Origin: Symsagittifera roscoffensis
Taxonomy: Eukaryota > Xenacoelomorpha > Acoela > Convolutidae
Reading direction: 5' to 3'
DNA: 64,000 bases
Assembly: GCF_963678635.1 (NCBI RefSeq)
Contig: NC_087069.1
Location: 50,664,938-50,728,937 of the forward strand
The notes under the pieces are model-generated. The model made no database searches. It was given only the letters and a program-made list of their open reading frames with translations, and had not been told where the DNA came from. Position numbers and translations under genes: made by a program. Below are positions 40,968 through 51,410 of the stretch, one piece after another. Position 1 is the stretch's first letter, and every line of letters starts with the position of its first letter.

Positions 40968-41623
40968 TATATATATTTATATATATACATATATATACAT
41001 AAGCAATATAGAAATAGATGTTCGTCTTTATATCGTGGGGTATCAGTTTCTTTTCTTTATTAAAGCAATGTTTTCTTTGGATTGATTTTGTGTCAGATTC
41101 GAGCTTTAGCCTACGAACGATTTATCCTTCCGCAAAATCTAAAATTTAAATCAGCAACGTTTACAAATAAAACACGTAATTTATCATTTGTTTCAGTTTT
41201 CTTTTAGTATCAATCTTCGTGTAGTGCTTCTTCCACTGCTGTGCTCACTCAAAGCCCCCTTCGTCTAGCTTTTGTTTGTCTTCTCTTCTTGTTGTGTTTC
41301 CCTGCCCATATCGTCAGAGTTGTCTATCTCTGGAAGTTGTGTTGCCCTGTCCTGCTTTTTTCGTCAGATTTGTCTATCTCTACTAATTGTGTTGCCCTGA
41401 TTCTATCATTGCACTTCTCTATCTGATCAATCGTCTATCTCCAAGTAGTGTTGGCCTGCTTCTATTCTCGCAGTTCTCTATCTGATCAGTTGTATTATTC
41501 GAGTTGTTTTTTTTTTCACTGTCATAGCTCCACTGCAAATCTCAGTTTTTCTTACTCGTTTGAACAACAGTCAATCTTGACTCCTGACTTCTCACTCGTG
41601 ATTGGGCATCTCCGCCCATAACA
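40331..41623. other. Copia 5' part and internal low-complexity repeats
   Basis: The first part of gag is too decayed to follow. An (AT)n microsatellite fills 40920-41003. At about 41300-41500, three or four degenerate units with TTGTCTATCTCT and GTGTTGCCCTG recur about every 60 bp. Confidence 0.55.
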
Positions 41624-41866
41624 TATCAAGGTTATTACAGCGACAAACGGTTGATTAATAAGGAGTGAATTAATGAGATTTGAGTGATAGTTCCAGTAGT
41701 ATTTCAGGTCAAACATATATGGTAAATCACCCGCACAAAGTTGCTCGAACCAAAGACTAAAGGTCATGTTTCACCAGCTAATTTTAAGAAAGTTCGGGAA
41801 GTGATCTTTCAGTTTGAACCGAATAAGAAAGATCGATTCCAGTTCAGTTACGAAAAGTCACCAATA
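41624..41866 (-). repeat. 5' LTR of the Copia element
   Basis: 243 bp, direct repeat of 36638-36880; followed on the - strand by the TTATGGGC primer-site-like sequence. Confidence 0.9.
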
Positions 41867-42577
41867 ACGGGCACTCAGTGCTGTACGTAGGCTTGATTAG
41901 CTTTCTGGATGGCCCAGTGATTAAATAGAAAGAACAGGGCTTTCAGAGCGCGAATGGGCGAAGATTTTTGCCCAAAATACAGTAGCCTGGTCTGATAGTT
42001 TCATCATTGTGAAGGTTTTGTAAAAGTTTTTCAGGGCATGCCTGGACAAGCTGAACAGCTTTTTGTATGTCCTTGGTGCCATTGAAATGTAAACGAAATT
42101 ATATTTCTTTTCACAAAATTTCAATTATCACATAAATGAATTCAAGTTCAAGCAAAGCAAAATCATGGAGAAGAGTAACTTGTGCTTGATCTGCGTTGTT
42201 AAATAGTTAGTGTCGATACACTTGGTCGGCCAGGAACAAAAATTGACCATCTTCAGCTGAGATCAATTTTTGCACTGTCATTTAATGATGAAATTGTTTT
42301 GAGGGAATCTACAGCCCTCACAAAAGTATCCATGCTAATGACTGTCGAGGAGACTGGATCGAATTGAAAATGCATTCTAAGAGGCCTCCATAGCCGTGAC
42401 TCAGAAACGCATCTGGAGCCGCATTTGAGTCTTTCTTTGCTTTCGGTCTACACTGTTTTCTTGGTTGTTTTACTTTGGCAAAGTTGAAAAACCGACCGCT
42501 TCAGGCTGAACTTGGACCAAACATTTCGAAAAAGACTCTGTTCACACATCAAATTGGTGTGACCACATCTTACGAAG
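41867..42577. other. Intergenic stretch, nothing recognised
   Basis: No long ORF, no element ends. Confidence 0.4.
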
Positions 42578-42886
42578 AGTGAGAATAATGATTGATGTTG
42601 ACTCCTGAGTCGAGACTTTTCACCTAATTTGATGCAAGATTTGAGTGGTTTGAACGGTCTTTTTTACTATTGCGCTCAAAATCTAGCTTCATAATGAACG
42701 GTTTGAGCGGTTTTTGAGCGGTTTATCTAAAAAAAGCCCATAAGGTCTTAAAATTTAAACGGTTTTCGAGCGGAAGAAGCAAGATTTTGCGCGGAATCGT
42801 CTAAAAAAACCGCTCAAACCGCTCAAATCTTGCTTCAAATTAGGTGAAAAATCTCGACTCAAGAGTCAACAATCATTATTCTCACT
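42578..42886. mobile_element. Foldback (hairpin) element, 309 bp
   Basis: The segment reads AGTGAGAATAATGATTG at the left and CAATCATTATTCTCACT at the right; the arms pair for about 80 bp (TGACTC-TGAGTCGAGA, TCACCTAATTTGA, GCAAGATTTGAG) with few mismatches. The centre is rich in GAGCGGTTT-like motifs. It is a foldback MITE without coding capacity. Confidence 0.8.
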
Positions 42887-44939
42887 GTTCTCACGAGTAA
42901 CCTTTCTGGCGAAAGAAGAAACCAGAATTGGAAACCTAATTTTGCATACCTTTTACTGCCACACATGAGTGACAAAAATAAAGCCGAAAAATCACCCTGT
43001 GTGATTGCGAGAACAGATTGGGTGGATGCATGCCTCGATCAAAAGAAAGTTGGGAGACTATCATTATGAGCTACAAAGGTAGCCTTGACATCCAATTAGT
43101 TCTTGATTTTTTTGAGTAACTTAGAGATTTCAACACCGAGCGGTGCTGCGCTAGGCTAAAAACCCGAACACTCAAAGTGTCCCTGAGCAAACAGTTAAAC
43201 TAATTTTCTTTTTATATGCAATACAAAATATTCGCATGAACTTTCAAAAAATGGATGAAATTCTACCGGACTTTAATAAGCATTAAAACGCTTAGGAGAG
43301 ATATAATAAAAATTTAAAAAATAAGAAAAAGTTCTGACTGGTGATCAAGAGAAATTTTTAGGCTCGCTATGAAACTTTTCGAGGAGATGAATTTTCATAA
43401 AGTTTTAACTAATGTAGATAAAAAAGATTTCTGCAAACGTATAATAAACACCGCTGTATTATCGATTTCTTGGTTTTCTTGAAGCTCAATGAAGCAATGA
43501 TATAATACGTTTGTACATATCAAAAATTTGATTTGAACTCAATTTTGATGCCAAGGCCAAAAATCTATAAATAAGAATTAGAACAGCCGAGTTTGATTTT
43601 TCGCAATTTGCCTAATGAATATAATAAAGAAGATTTGTCATTTTCTTGACAAAAATCTGGAAGAGTAGTTCAGGTACACAGTTTGTAAGTTTCATTTTGG
43701 TTGACCAGTGTGCAGGTAGATTGGGGAAGCTTGAGCAACTTGATTGTGCAGCTAGGTTGAGAAAGTCCAAAAACTTACCAAATCTGAATAAAATTAGTAA
43801 TTATACTTAATCACATCAATTTCAGATCGAATACTCTGCTGAAATTAAACCCAGTGTATTTGTTATTTTGTGAGCTCCTGATTTTGTTTAACTCTGACTG
43901 CTTGAATCTGATTATGTTGTTGAGATGATATGAGACGAGTCTATAATTGATCAAGCACGCTTTGTTTAACAAGCCTTAATCATAGAGTTTCAGTGTTGTT
44001 TCAAAAGGTGTTCGCGTGCTTAAAGTAGCCTGAAACCTGCTCTTGAGAACATTGAATCTCCTATCTAGAATGGGTATTTTGGTATTGGCCTTTAAGCTGT
44101 AACAATCCGAAGCTCCATGTCTAAGTGAACCGCTTTTCGGCAGCATCCGAAAGGTGGAAAAGCACTGACCCTTGAGCCAATGGATATAAAGCCTATCTCT
44201 ATTAACCTCAAATGTGTATAGAGTGAACTAATATTAGTTTCAGATTGTGATCTTTTCAAAAGCTGGTTTCAAATTTCCTACACTCAAAAGAAAACCACAA
44301 CACCAATAAAAGAGACAAATTAGCATCAATTGAATTCTTTCGAACTTCAATTCATTTTCTTCGGTCGCTTGTTTTAAGCTTTTTTTTGGTGCTGATGTCA
44401 TTTTATTTGTTAAGCTGGTTTTTTTATTGTATAAATTATCAAAATTGTGAGTGTATGTAATGTCCAAGTTTTGATCGTAAGAGGCTGATCAGCTCGGAGC
44501 GAAATTATTAACAGAAAAGTTTTTGAAGTTCTGCGAATTGTTTCCAAAAGTTGCGCTGACTCAGTTTCAACCTTATGAAATGTTAACATATTTGATATGA
44601 AGATGGTACACACGACATTTTGCATGTAACAAAAGATAATAAACTCGGGCCAAACTCCATTCATAAAAAAGGCGTTTTTCCGACAATGGCCCTTCTAGTA
44701 AATTATAGCGCCTCCATTATTTAACTCAGACAAAGCAATTAGGCATTCACACAGAAACTGCTTGTGCATCTTCATATACCTAAAATGATCTCTAAATGTC
44801 TGCAGTGCTTAGTTCAGTACTGAAAGAACCATGAATGCACTTTTGTATGAAATCATGTGCGAATAAAAGCAAAAAAATTAATAGATTTAAAGTCAATTGA
44901 AAAAAGACAAATTGGAGGAGCTATGTTTTTGCGCTACTA
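42887..44939. other. Intergenic stretch, nothing recognised
   Basis: AT-rich; only short chance ORFs on both strands. Confidence 0.4.
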
Positions 44940-45888
44940 TCCCGGGTTGACCTCCATACACCGAAAATGCTTATCATACAATTCCATACATCAAGTGTGT
45001 GAGAAAATGCTTGTCATACAATTTTCATACAATTTTTAAAAATGGTTGAAAACTGGTATAAACTCATTTCTGTGGCTGTTTGATTCTAATAAAACAATCT
45101 GGTGATAAAAAACTGAGGTTTTCGTTTTTTGAAAAAAAATGCTTATCATACAATTCCCATATATGGAAATTGTATGACTGGCATTTTTTTGGTGGCGACA
45201 CAAAAAATTTGAAATGTTGAAAGTAATTTTGAAAATTTAGCCCAAAAATTTTTTTGTTTTTTTTTCAACCGCAAATCGATTTTCGTACGCAAACAAACAT
45301 TTTTCGAAAAAAAAATTTTTGCATGCAAAATTTAATATTTTGTGTGCATAACGTAGTCCTGGATACGATAAATTTGGCTTTTATTTTCTTTTCACTTAAT
45401 TTTTTCTGTCAAAAACGCTGAAAATTCCTCTTTCTTATGTATGGCGTGTTAATGTACGCCTTGATCAATGTCTGATATTTTGAAAATTCAAAAATTTAAT
45501 ATAATCATCATTAAAAAATTTTGCCAAAAAATAAAAGTTTGTTACTTTTGTTATATCAATTGTGAAAGACAGCGAAACTCAGGTCGTTACCTATGCATTG
45601 TAAATGCAAGACCGTCCAACCTTTGGTGTTTTGAGTAACCAAGGTCTTTGTCACTTGTGTTCGGTTGCAACTACAACCGAAAATTTTTCAGAAACTAAAT
45701 TTAGAAAGAAAAAATCAAAATTTTTGGTTTATGGGAAAACACCTATCATACAATTTTCATATATGGAAAAATGCTTATCATAGAGTTTTCATACAATTTT
45801 CTGTACGTATGGAATTGTATGAAATAGTATGACAAGAAGTTTCTCATATATGGAAATTGTATGATAAGAAGTTTGGGTCAACCCGGGA
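44940..45888. mobile_element. TIR element of the CCCGGGTTGACC family with TA target (949 bp)
   Basis: TCCCGGGTTGAC at the left and GTCAACCCGGGA at the right are exact inverted repeats, flanked on both sides by TA (44938-44939 and 45889-45890), the target choice of Tc1/mariner-like elements. Subterminal arrays of CTTATCATACAATTTCCATA motifs occur at both ends. No transposase ORF. The best-preserved of three copies in the window. Confidence 0.8.
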
Positions 45889-47460
45889 TAATGGAAGGAA
45901 TGCAATGGAAAAGATCCCATCTAATGCCTGTCACCCATTAGTACGATTAGGTTGCATTTTAAACAAATCATTACACTTAATTGCTCTTTTCCAGTTCCCC
46001 AATTTGATTGTTTCTGAAATGATTGTTTCACGTTTTAAATTGCAGTAAAAAGTGTCGGCATAGAAAAGTGAACAACTTTTTTAAATTTTTTTTTTTTACT
46101 CCGTGCAAAATGCCGTTCGAACAATTCTACAATGTGAACATTTCTACAATAATAGTTTCTTTTTGTATCTTTACGAGAGGGCTTGAAAACTGCAAAAGCG
46201 ACCATTAAATGGATAGAAAAAGGGCTTACCATAGAACTTTTAAATTTTAAAATTGTTCAACACGCTTTCGTTAACTGGTTACAAAAGTATTCCAAAAGAA
46301 CATTACAAACTTTAGGGAAAACGCTTTTCTTGTTTCAAAATCACTTCCATGATCAAACAAACATTCTCCGAAAAACGTGTTTGTAATAAAATTAATTTTT
46401 TTTTCAATATAGTTCACAGTCTGCGAATCAGTTTTTTTATGATCATTATGAAAACCTAGTATGGAAGCTTGTATTCAGAAAAAACATGCCTGTTTTTAGG
46501 ACGTAACTGAGCGCAAAAAACAGATTTAAATTGGGAGTTCTGCTGTAATATCACCTTTATACTGTTTTACAGTTCTCAATTTGAAAATTTTTTGAAACGA
46601 ACGAATTGTTTCGTTGAAAAAAAATAGCCTAAGTTTTGCAATAAACCTATCAAAAAGGTCTGTCTGCTCTTGAAAAATTTTATTTCCTATGTTTTTTCAG
46701 ACGTTTGAGCTAGGGAAATGAATCAGTTATCCCGAATGTCCCGTCAAAAATAAACACCCGTCGGAAGTAAACAGTGTGAAAATAAACATATTACTTGAAT
46801 AAACGTACACAATGACCGCCTCATCAAATGCGTGTTTAAGAAAGAACATTGCAGCATTCATTCACTTTCACATAATTTTTGATTCAATTTCTTACTCTGT
46901 CATGTTTTAATTTTGCTCTCAGATTACTTCATCAATAAGCTTAAATCACATGGCTCAGTTTCGAGACATTTAAAAAGCTATCATTTGCTTTCATTTATAG
47001 GTCAATTTCTCAACGGAAAATCAACTTCAGAAACAAGTCAGTATCGTATGCCGAAGGCTGCAAAAGGCCAAAATCTAGCTAAAACACACAAAATTATCGT
47101 ATTAATCATCAGAGTTCTATCAGATTCCCATGAGTTTGTATAGCTACTCCTGACGCTAGACTTGTCCAAAGTGTGTTTGATTATGATTTGTTATGCTTAT
47201 GTGCTCCTCGAAAAAAGCGAGGGCTTCCGAACCTTGCTAATTGACCAAACACTAGACACACCGATGTTTTCTTTATTCGCTTGTTGGTTTTCTTGAAATT
47301 TTTTGGCGATTTGATGTTAGACAAAACTTGCGGCAATCATTTTCAATTACAATTGTTCTTCTTTGTTAAACTGCCATGGTGAAACACACCATTTTCGGCT
47401 AGCTCAATTTCTGGTAGACACCATATAATATAAAAAAGTTTCGCTTAATTACCCAAGAAG
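45889..47460. other. Intergenic stretch, nothing recognised
   Basis: AT-rich, short chance ORFs only. It may include the 5' part of the LINE remnant that follows. Confidence 0.4.
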
Positions 47461-48200
47461 AAGTTCACGATGAAATCAAGTCAATCAACTGTAGTAACTC
47501 TTCGGGGCTGTAAAAAAACAGCATGGTCCCTAAAAAAGCTGAAATTTAGTTCCATTTCTAACTTCTATTATAAATAAATGCACTTGTCATGAACAGTTTC
47601 AATCATTACTGAAAGCCGCCCATGAACTACCGTGCTTAAAAATGGTAACCAAGAAAATTATACACTACTATTTTTTTAGCTCCAATTCTCTTAAAAGTAT
47701 CAATCAAGATATTTATTAAAAAACGGATGGTTTTTTCGATGCGAAACTAATCTTTTTTCAGTGAATCAAATCGGATTCCTTCAGCGCTCTTCTTTAGCTT
47801 ATGTTTTTGTTTAAAAATGTTATTTATTACAAAAAATCTATACACATCAACTGCTTTCCTTGATCTGTCAAACGGATTTGATTCAGTTTTACATTACGTA
47901 CTACTGAGAAACAAACTAGAATCATTAACTTCGAAGCACAAGCTTTAAAAGTATTTCAAAGCTTCTTGACACATTTCAAAGATTTTGTAAACGATTGTTT
48001 CTAGGGTATAATCGAAATCAAACAAAGAGTAACCCAAGGCATTGTATTTAGACCATTCCAATTCCTTATTCATTTCAATGATATTGACCAACAGCTAGAG
48101 AATCACTGCAAAAAGATACAATACGTAGAAAATATGCTAATTTCCGGGTCAACTTTGCGTTTAAACTTCGAGAAAACAGAACTAATCAACTAATCAAAAC
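47461..48200 (+). pseudogene. Decayed LINE (non-LTR) reverse transcriptase
   Basis: In + strand frames: EEVHDEIKSINCSNSSGL (the family's EV--I--LN--KS-G), then TAFLDLSNGFDSVLHYVLL (family FLDLSKAFDSVDH--LL), RVTQGIVFRPFQFLIHFNDI (family [20 protein letters not shown]) and LNFEKTELIN (family LN--KTE). Many stops and frameshifts. Resembles Jockey/CR1-type RT. Confidence 0.75.
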
Positions 48201-48519
48201 TTTTCATTTTTCATTATTGAACACGGTTTCAAAGTTTGAAAATGGTTTCAAAGAATGTAAGAAGAGTATCTGTGAGACAAAATAATTTTTTTTGAGCTTT
48301 TGTAACAATTAAAAAATTTAGGCTGATTTTCCGAGTTGATCACTGATTTCTGCGCACTTTTTTGAAATCTTTATATTTTAAAGATTTCAATGGAAGTGAT
48401 TATTTTGCTGAAAGTTATCTTTACCGCAATGATTATACTGGACTTAACTTTTAAATGAAAGTTACGAATCTAGTTAATAGAGGGAAAACCTTGGTGTTGT
48501 GTTTTCAAACAAAAAAAAA

Positions 48520-48690
48520 CAGTTTCTCGTTTAATGGCAAAACAAATATCACACAGTTTTCACATGAGAAAAAGGATTATCTTCAAGTTTTCATACAATT
48601 TTCTGTACGTATGGAATTGTAATAAGGTGTATGAAAAACATTTTTCCCTAATAAAAATTGTTTTATAAGCATTTTTAGACAAGCCGGGAA
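48520..48690. repeat. Fragment of the CCCGGGTTGACC element family
   Basis: Contains TTTTCATACAATTTTCTGTA, CGTATGGAATTGTA and ends AAGCCGGG, all as in the subterminal parts of the family. No full ends. Confidence 0.6.
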
Positions 48691-48947
48691 AGTTTGTTCA
48701 CTGTTTGCGCTGGCATGTTTTATTGACATGTGATCCTCAAGAGTATTTAATCCAATTTTTTTTACATACCGTTGAGTTACCTTTTCACGTTCCGTAATTG
48801 TAATCTACTGCAGCAGAGATCCGTAAAACTTAATATGAGTAAATGTTTTTCAAAGTAACGAAAAATAATTTGAAGCATTTATTGTAGGAAAAGCTCATAT
48901 CTTGCAAACTTTCAGAAAAAAAGTCAATATCTTTTGTCTTTCTTATA

Positions 48948-50055
48948 ACCCAGGTTCACCAAAAGTCTTATCATACAATTTCCATGTATGAAAAATTTCT
49001 TATCATACAAATTCATAGAATTCCATATGTACAGAAAAATGTATGAAATCACTATGATAAGCATTTTTCCATATATAAAAATTATATGATAAATTATATG
49101 ATAAGTATATCATAAACGAAAAAATTGATTCTTTTAAATATAATTTCTGCAACAGTTTGGGCTGTGTTCGTAAGTAAAACACTTTGGTTTACTCAAAGTA
49201 CCAATGGTTGGACTGGTTTTCCAATTATAATGCATAGAAAACTACCTTAATTGTCTTGGAGCTCTTTTTCACTAATGATATAAGGAAAGTAACAATTTTT
49301 TAAATTTTGGCAAAGTTTTTTAACAGTGAGTATTATATTAATTTAATTTTTTAAATTATCCGACCTTGATCGATGTATACATATACGTGCCATAGAAAAA
49401 AAAATAGGAGCTTCCGGCGTTTTTGAAAAAAGTTATTATATGAAAAGGAAAAAAAATTCCAATATTAGTATATTCAGGACCACGTTATGCACACAAAAAA
49501 TTAAATTTTGCATGCAAAAAAAATTTGAAAAAAGTTTGAGTCAGTACAAAATTCGACTGTTTTCCACTTTCCCACCATCCTCGTTAAGTTTCACAATAAA
49601 GCTGCTCAAAAACATGTTCACACGGCGTTTTGCATGTAAAAAATTGTGAAATCTTGTTCACCTGTTCAGGCTGACACGTTTTAATGCAATTTATAAAATG
49701 AAAAGTCATTGAAAAAAAAATTTCATAAATAAATTTCCGAAAAATCAAAGAAACGATACTGGAAAAGAGCCCAAAATTCGGTTTGCGATTAAGAAAAAGT
49801 AGAAAAAAACTTCAGATTTACTCGGAAAAATATGTGTGATAAGAAATTATATGATAAGCTTTTTTCAAAAAAACCTCGGTTTTTTATCACCAGACTGTTG
49901 TATTAGAATGGAACAGCCGCAGAATTTATTTTATATCTTTTTTTTCCACCATTTTTTGGAATTTGTACGAAAATTGTATGACAAGCTTTTTTCCATACAC
50001 TTGATGTATGGAATTGTATGATAGGCATTTTCGGTGTATGGAGGTCAACCCGGGA
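48948..50055. mobile_element. TIR element of the CCCGGGTTGACC family, third copy with nested MITE
   Basis: The left end ACCCAGGTTCACC (preceded by TA) and the right end GGTCAACCCGGGA are imperfect inverted repeats. The interior aligns with the copy at 17296-18066. A 217-bp MITE is inserted at 49555. Confidence 0.75.
49555..49771. mobile_element. GGCTCTTTTCC-family MITE nested in a TIR element
   Basis: Flanked by perfect 8-bp duplications CAAAATTC (49547-49554 and 49772-49779). The right end GGAAAAGAGCC is standard; the left end GACTGTTTTCC is diverged. The homologous site in the copy at 17867-17874 has a single CAAAATTC, so it is an empty site. Confidence 0.85.
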
Positions 50056-50151
50056 AAAAAGTGCTTTCTCTTAGCAATCTTAGAGACTAATTTTCATGAA
50101 GCTGTAAGATATTTATTAGAAAAGTTCTCAGATAGCAACATTTGGGAAGTT

Positions 50152-50590
50152 GGCTCTTTTCCAGTTTCGGCTCTTTTTCCTTTCCCCCCCCCCCATGTGC
50201 AAATTTTTTCATGTAAATTTGTTGACCACATTGTTCGATTGTTCTGAAAATTTACATACAGACTAATAAGGCCACGACAAAAATATTTGGTCTTCATACT
50301 CAACCTCGTAAAACCACTCGTTACACTAATATATTGAAGCTCGTGTGAGGTGGGGGGGGGGAAGGAAAAAGAGCCCCAGTTTCCCCCCCACCTTTCAAAT
50401 TCAATTTTGAAAAGCTTATTTAACGTTGTCATAATGAAATGAAATTTGGCGTGGTGAACAAATCAACAATTCTGAACAGATTTGTTCTTCATACTTAACA
50501 GCGTAACATCACGCATTTAGCCGTAATAACACGTAAAACAAACATAAAACTCGGTAACTTGAAAGGGGGGGGGGGAACTGGAAAAGAGCC
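50152..50590. mobile_element. Composite GGCTCTTTTCC-family MITE (439 bp)
   Basis: Starts GGCTCTTTTCCAG and ends CTGGAAAAGAGCC with perfect 8-bp duplications GGGAAGTT (50144-50151 and 50591-50598). Inside are two tandem-nested family members: one of about 210 bp with internal GGAAAAAGAGCC near 50373 and one of about 215 bp like the copy at 52725. Confidence 0.85.
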
Positions 50591-50775
50591 GGGAAGTTAT
50601 CTATGCTTGTGTGTGGGAGCACGGGGGGACAAAGACTTGGACCAATGGAGCAATCTCCCCTTAAATCAAATACAGGAGGAAAATGATCACTTGGTGATAG
50701 ATTTTTCAGCCCATCAGACTAGAGCTCTTCACTCTTTGCTGTTTGAGCTTGCCAATCAGTTTCCGGGTAAAATTG

Positions 50776-51013
50776 GGCTCTTTTCCAATTCCCCTCACTT
50801 TTGAATTTCGGTTTCGCAAAAACTATTTTCATGTTTTGATATTGTAAAGCAATTTTGCACATGGTGAACAACTAAACTATTCTGAACAAGTTTGTTTGTC
50901 CAAGTTTACATCTTAAAACCACGCAATCAGCCACAATAAAACGTAACACAACTATAAAAAAAAAGGAAATTTTGAAATGTGGGGGGGGGGGGGGGGGGGG
51001 GTGGAAAAGAGCC
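50776..51013. mobile_element. GGCTCTTTTCC-family MITE (238 bp)
   Basis: Ends GGCTCTTTTCCAATTCCCC and GGTGGAAAAGAGCC; flanks TAAAATTG and GAAAATTG agree at 7 of 8 positions. A G run of about 20 precedes the right end. Confidence 0.8.
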
Positions 51014-51171
51014 GAAAATTGTTTTCTTTGTATGTTCAGGGAAGAGATTGTTCACATGGGCCAAAGAAAAATTTGAGAGCTACCACTATGCTGATTGATT
51101 TATCAGCTGACACCATTATAACCATTTTGCCTGTATGAATAATCTTCAAAAACTGTTTTTCAAGAATTAAA

Positions 51172-51410
51172 TTAGTTTTCTTTGAAAACAACAAATCGTC
51201 TGAAAGGATCGTCAATTCTGTTTACTTTTGTAATGTCATAATTGAGGTGCTCGTATTCTTCTTTCGTGATGTCAATCCATTCTCTAATTTGATTCGACTC
51301 TAATCGAACTGCATGATATGTTGATGTATCAACCGCCACAAGGCACTCTGCTTTGTCCTCTTCGATTTTTCCGTTCACTGCCTGCGTTTTAGTTCGAAAT
51401 ATTGGACCAC
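51172..51410 (-). CDS. Serine protease terminal exon
   Basis: 239 nt; begins with GT completing the glycine of GDSGG, followed by GPIFRTKTQAV, and ends at TAA (51172-51174). The frame runs open further upstream on the - strand by chance. Confidence 0.7.

Larger units (their letters stand above)
36638..41866 (-). mobile_element. Decayed Copia (Ty1/copia) LTR retrotransposon, 5.2 kb
   Basis: Two direct LTRs of 243 bp (36638-36880 and 41624-41866) bracket a - strand series of gag, protease, integrase, RT and RNase H fragments in the Copia order. Next to the 5' LTR is TGTTATGGGCGG, resembling the Drosophila copia primer site that uses an internal part of initiator tRNA-Met; next to the 3' LTR is the purine-rich TTTGAAAGGCAGGG. 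The LTRs differ at roughly 18 sites by eye, and the coding region has many stops and shifts, so it is old. The flanks do not give a convincing 5-bp duplication. Confidence 0.9.

Noticed and set aside
40920-41003. (AT)n tract as a centromeric or origin-like element
   Set aside because: A simple microsatellite inside the Copia element explains it.
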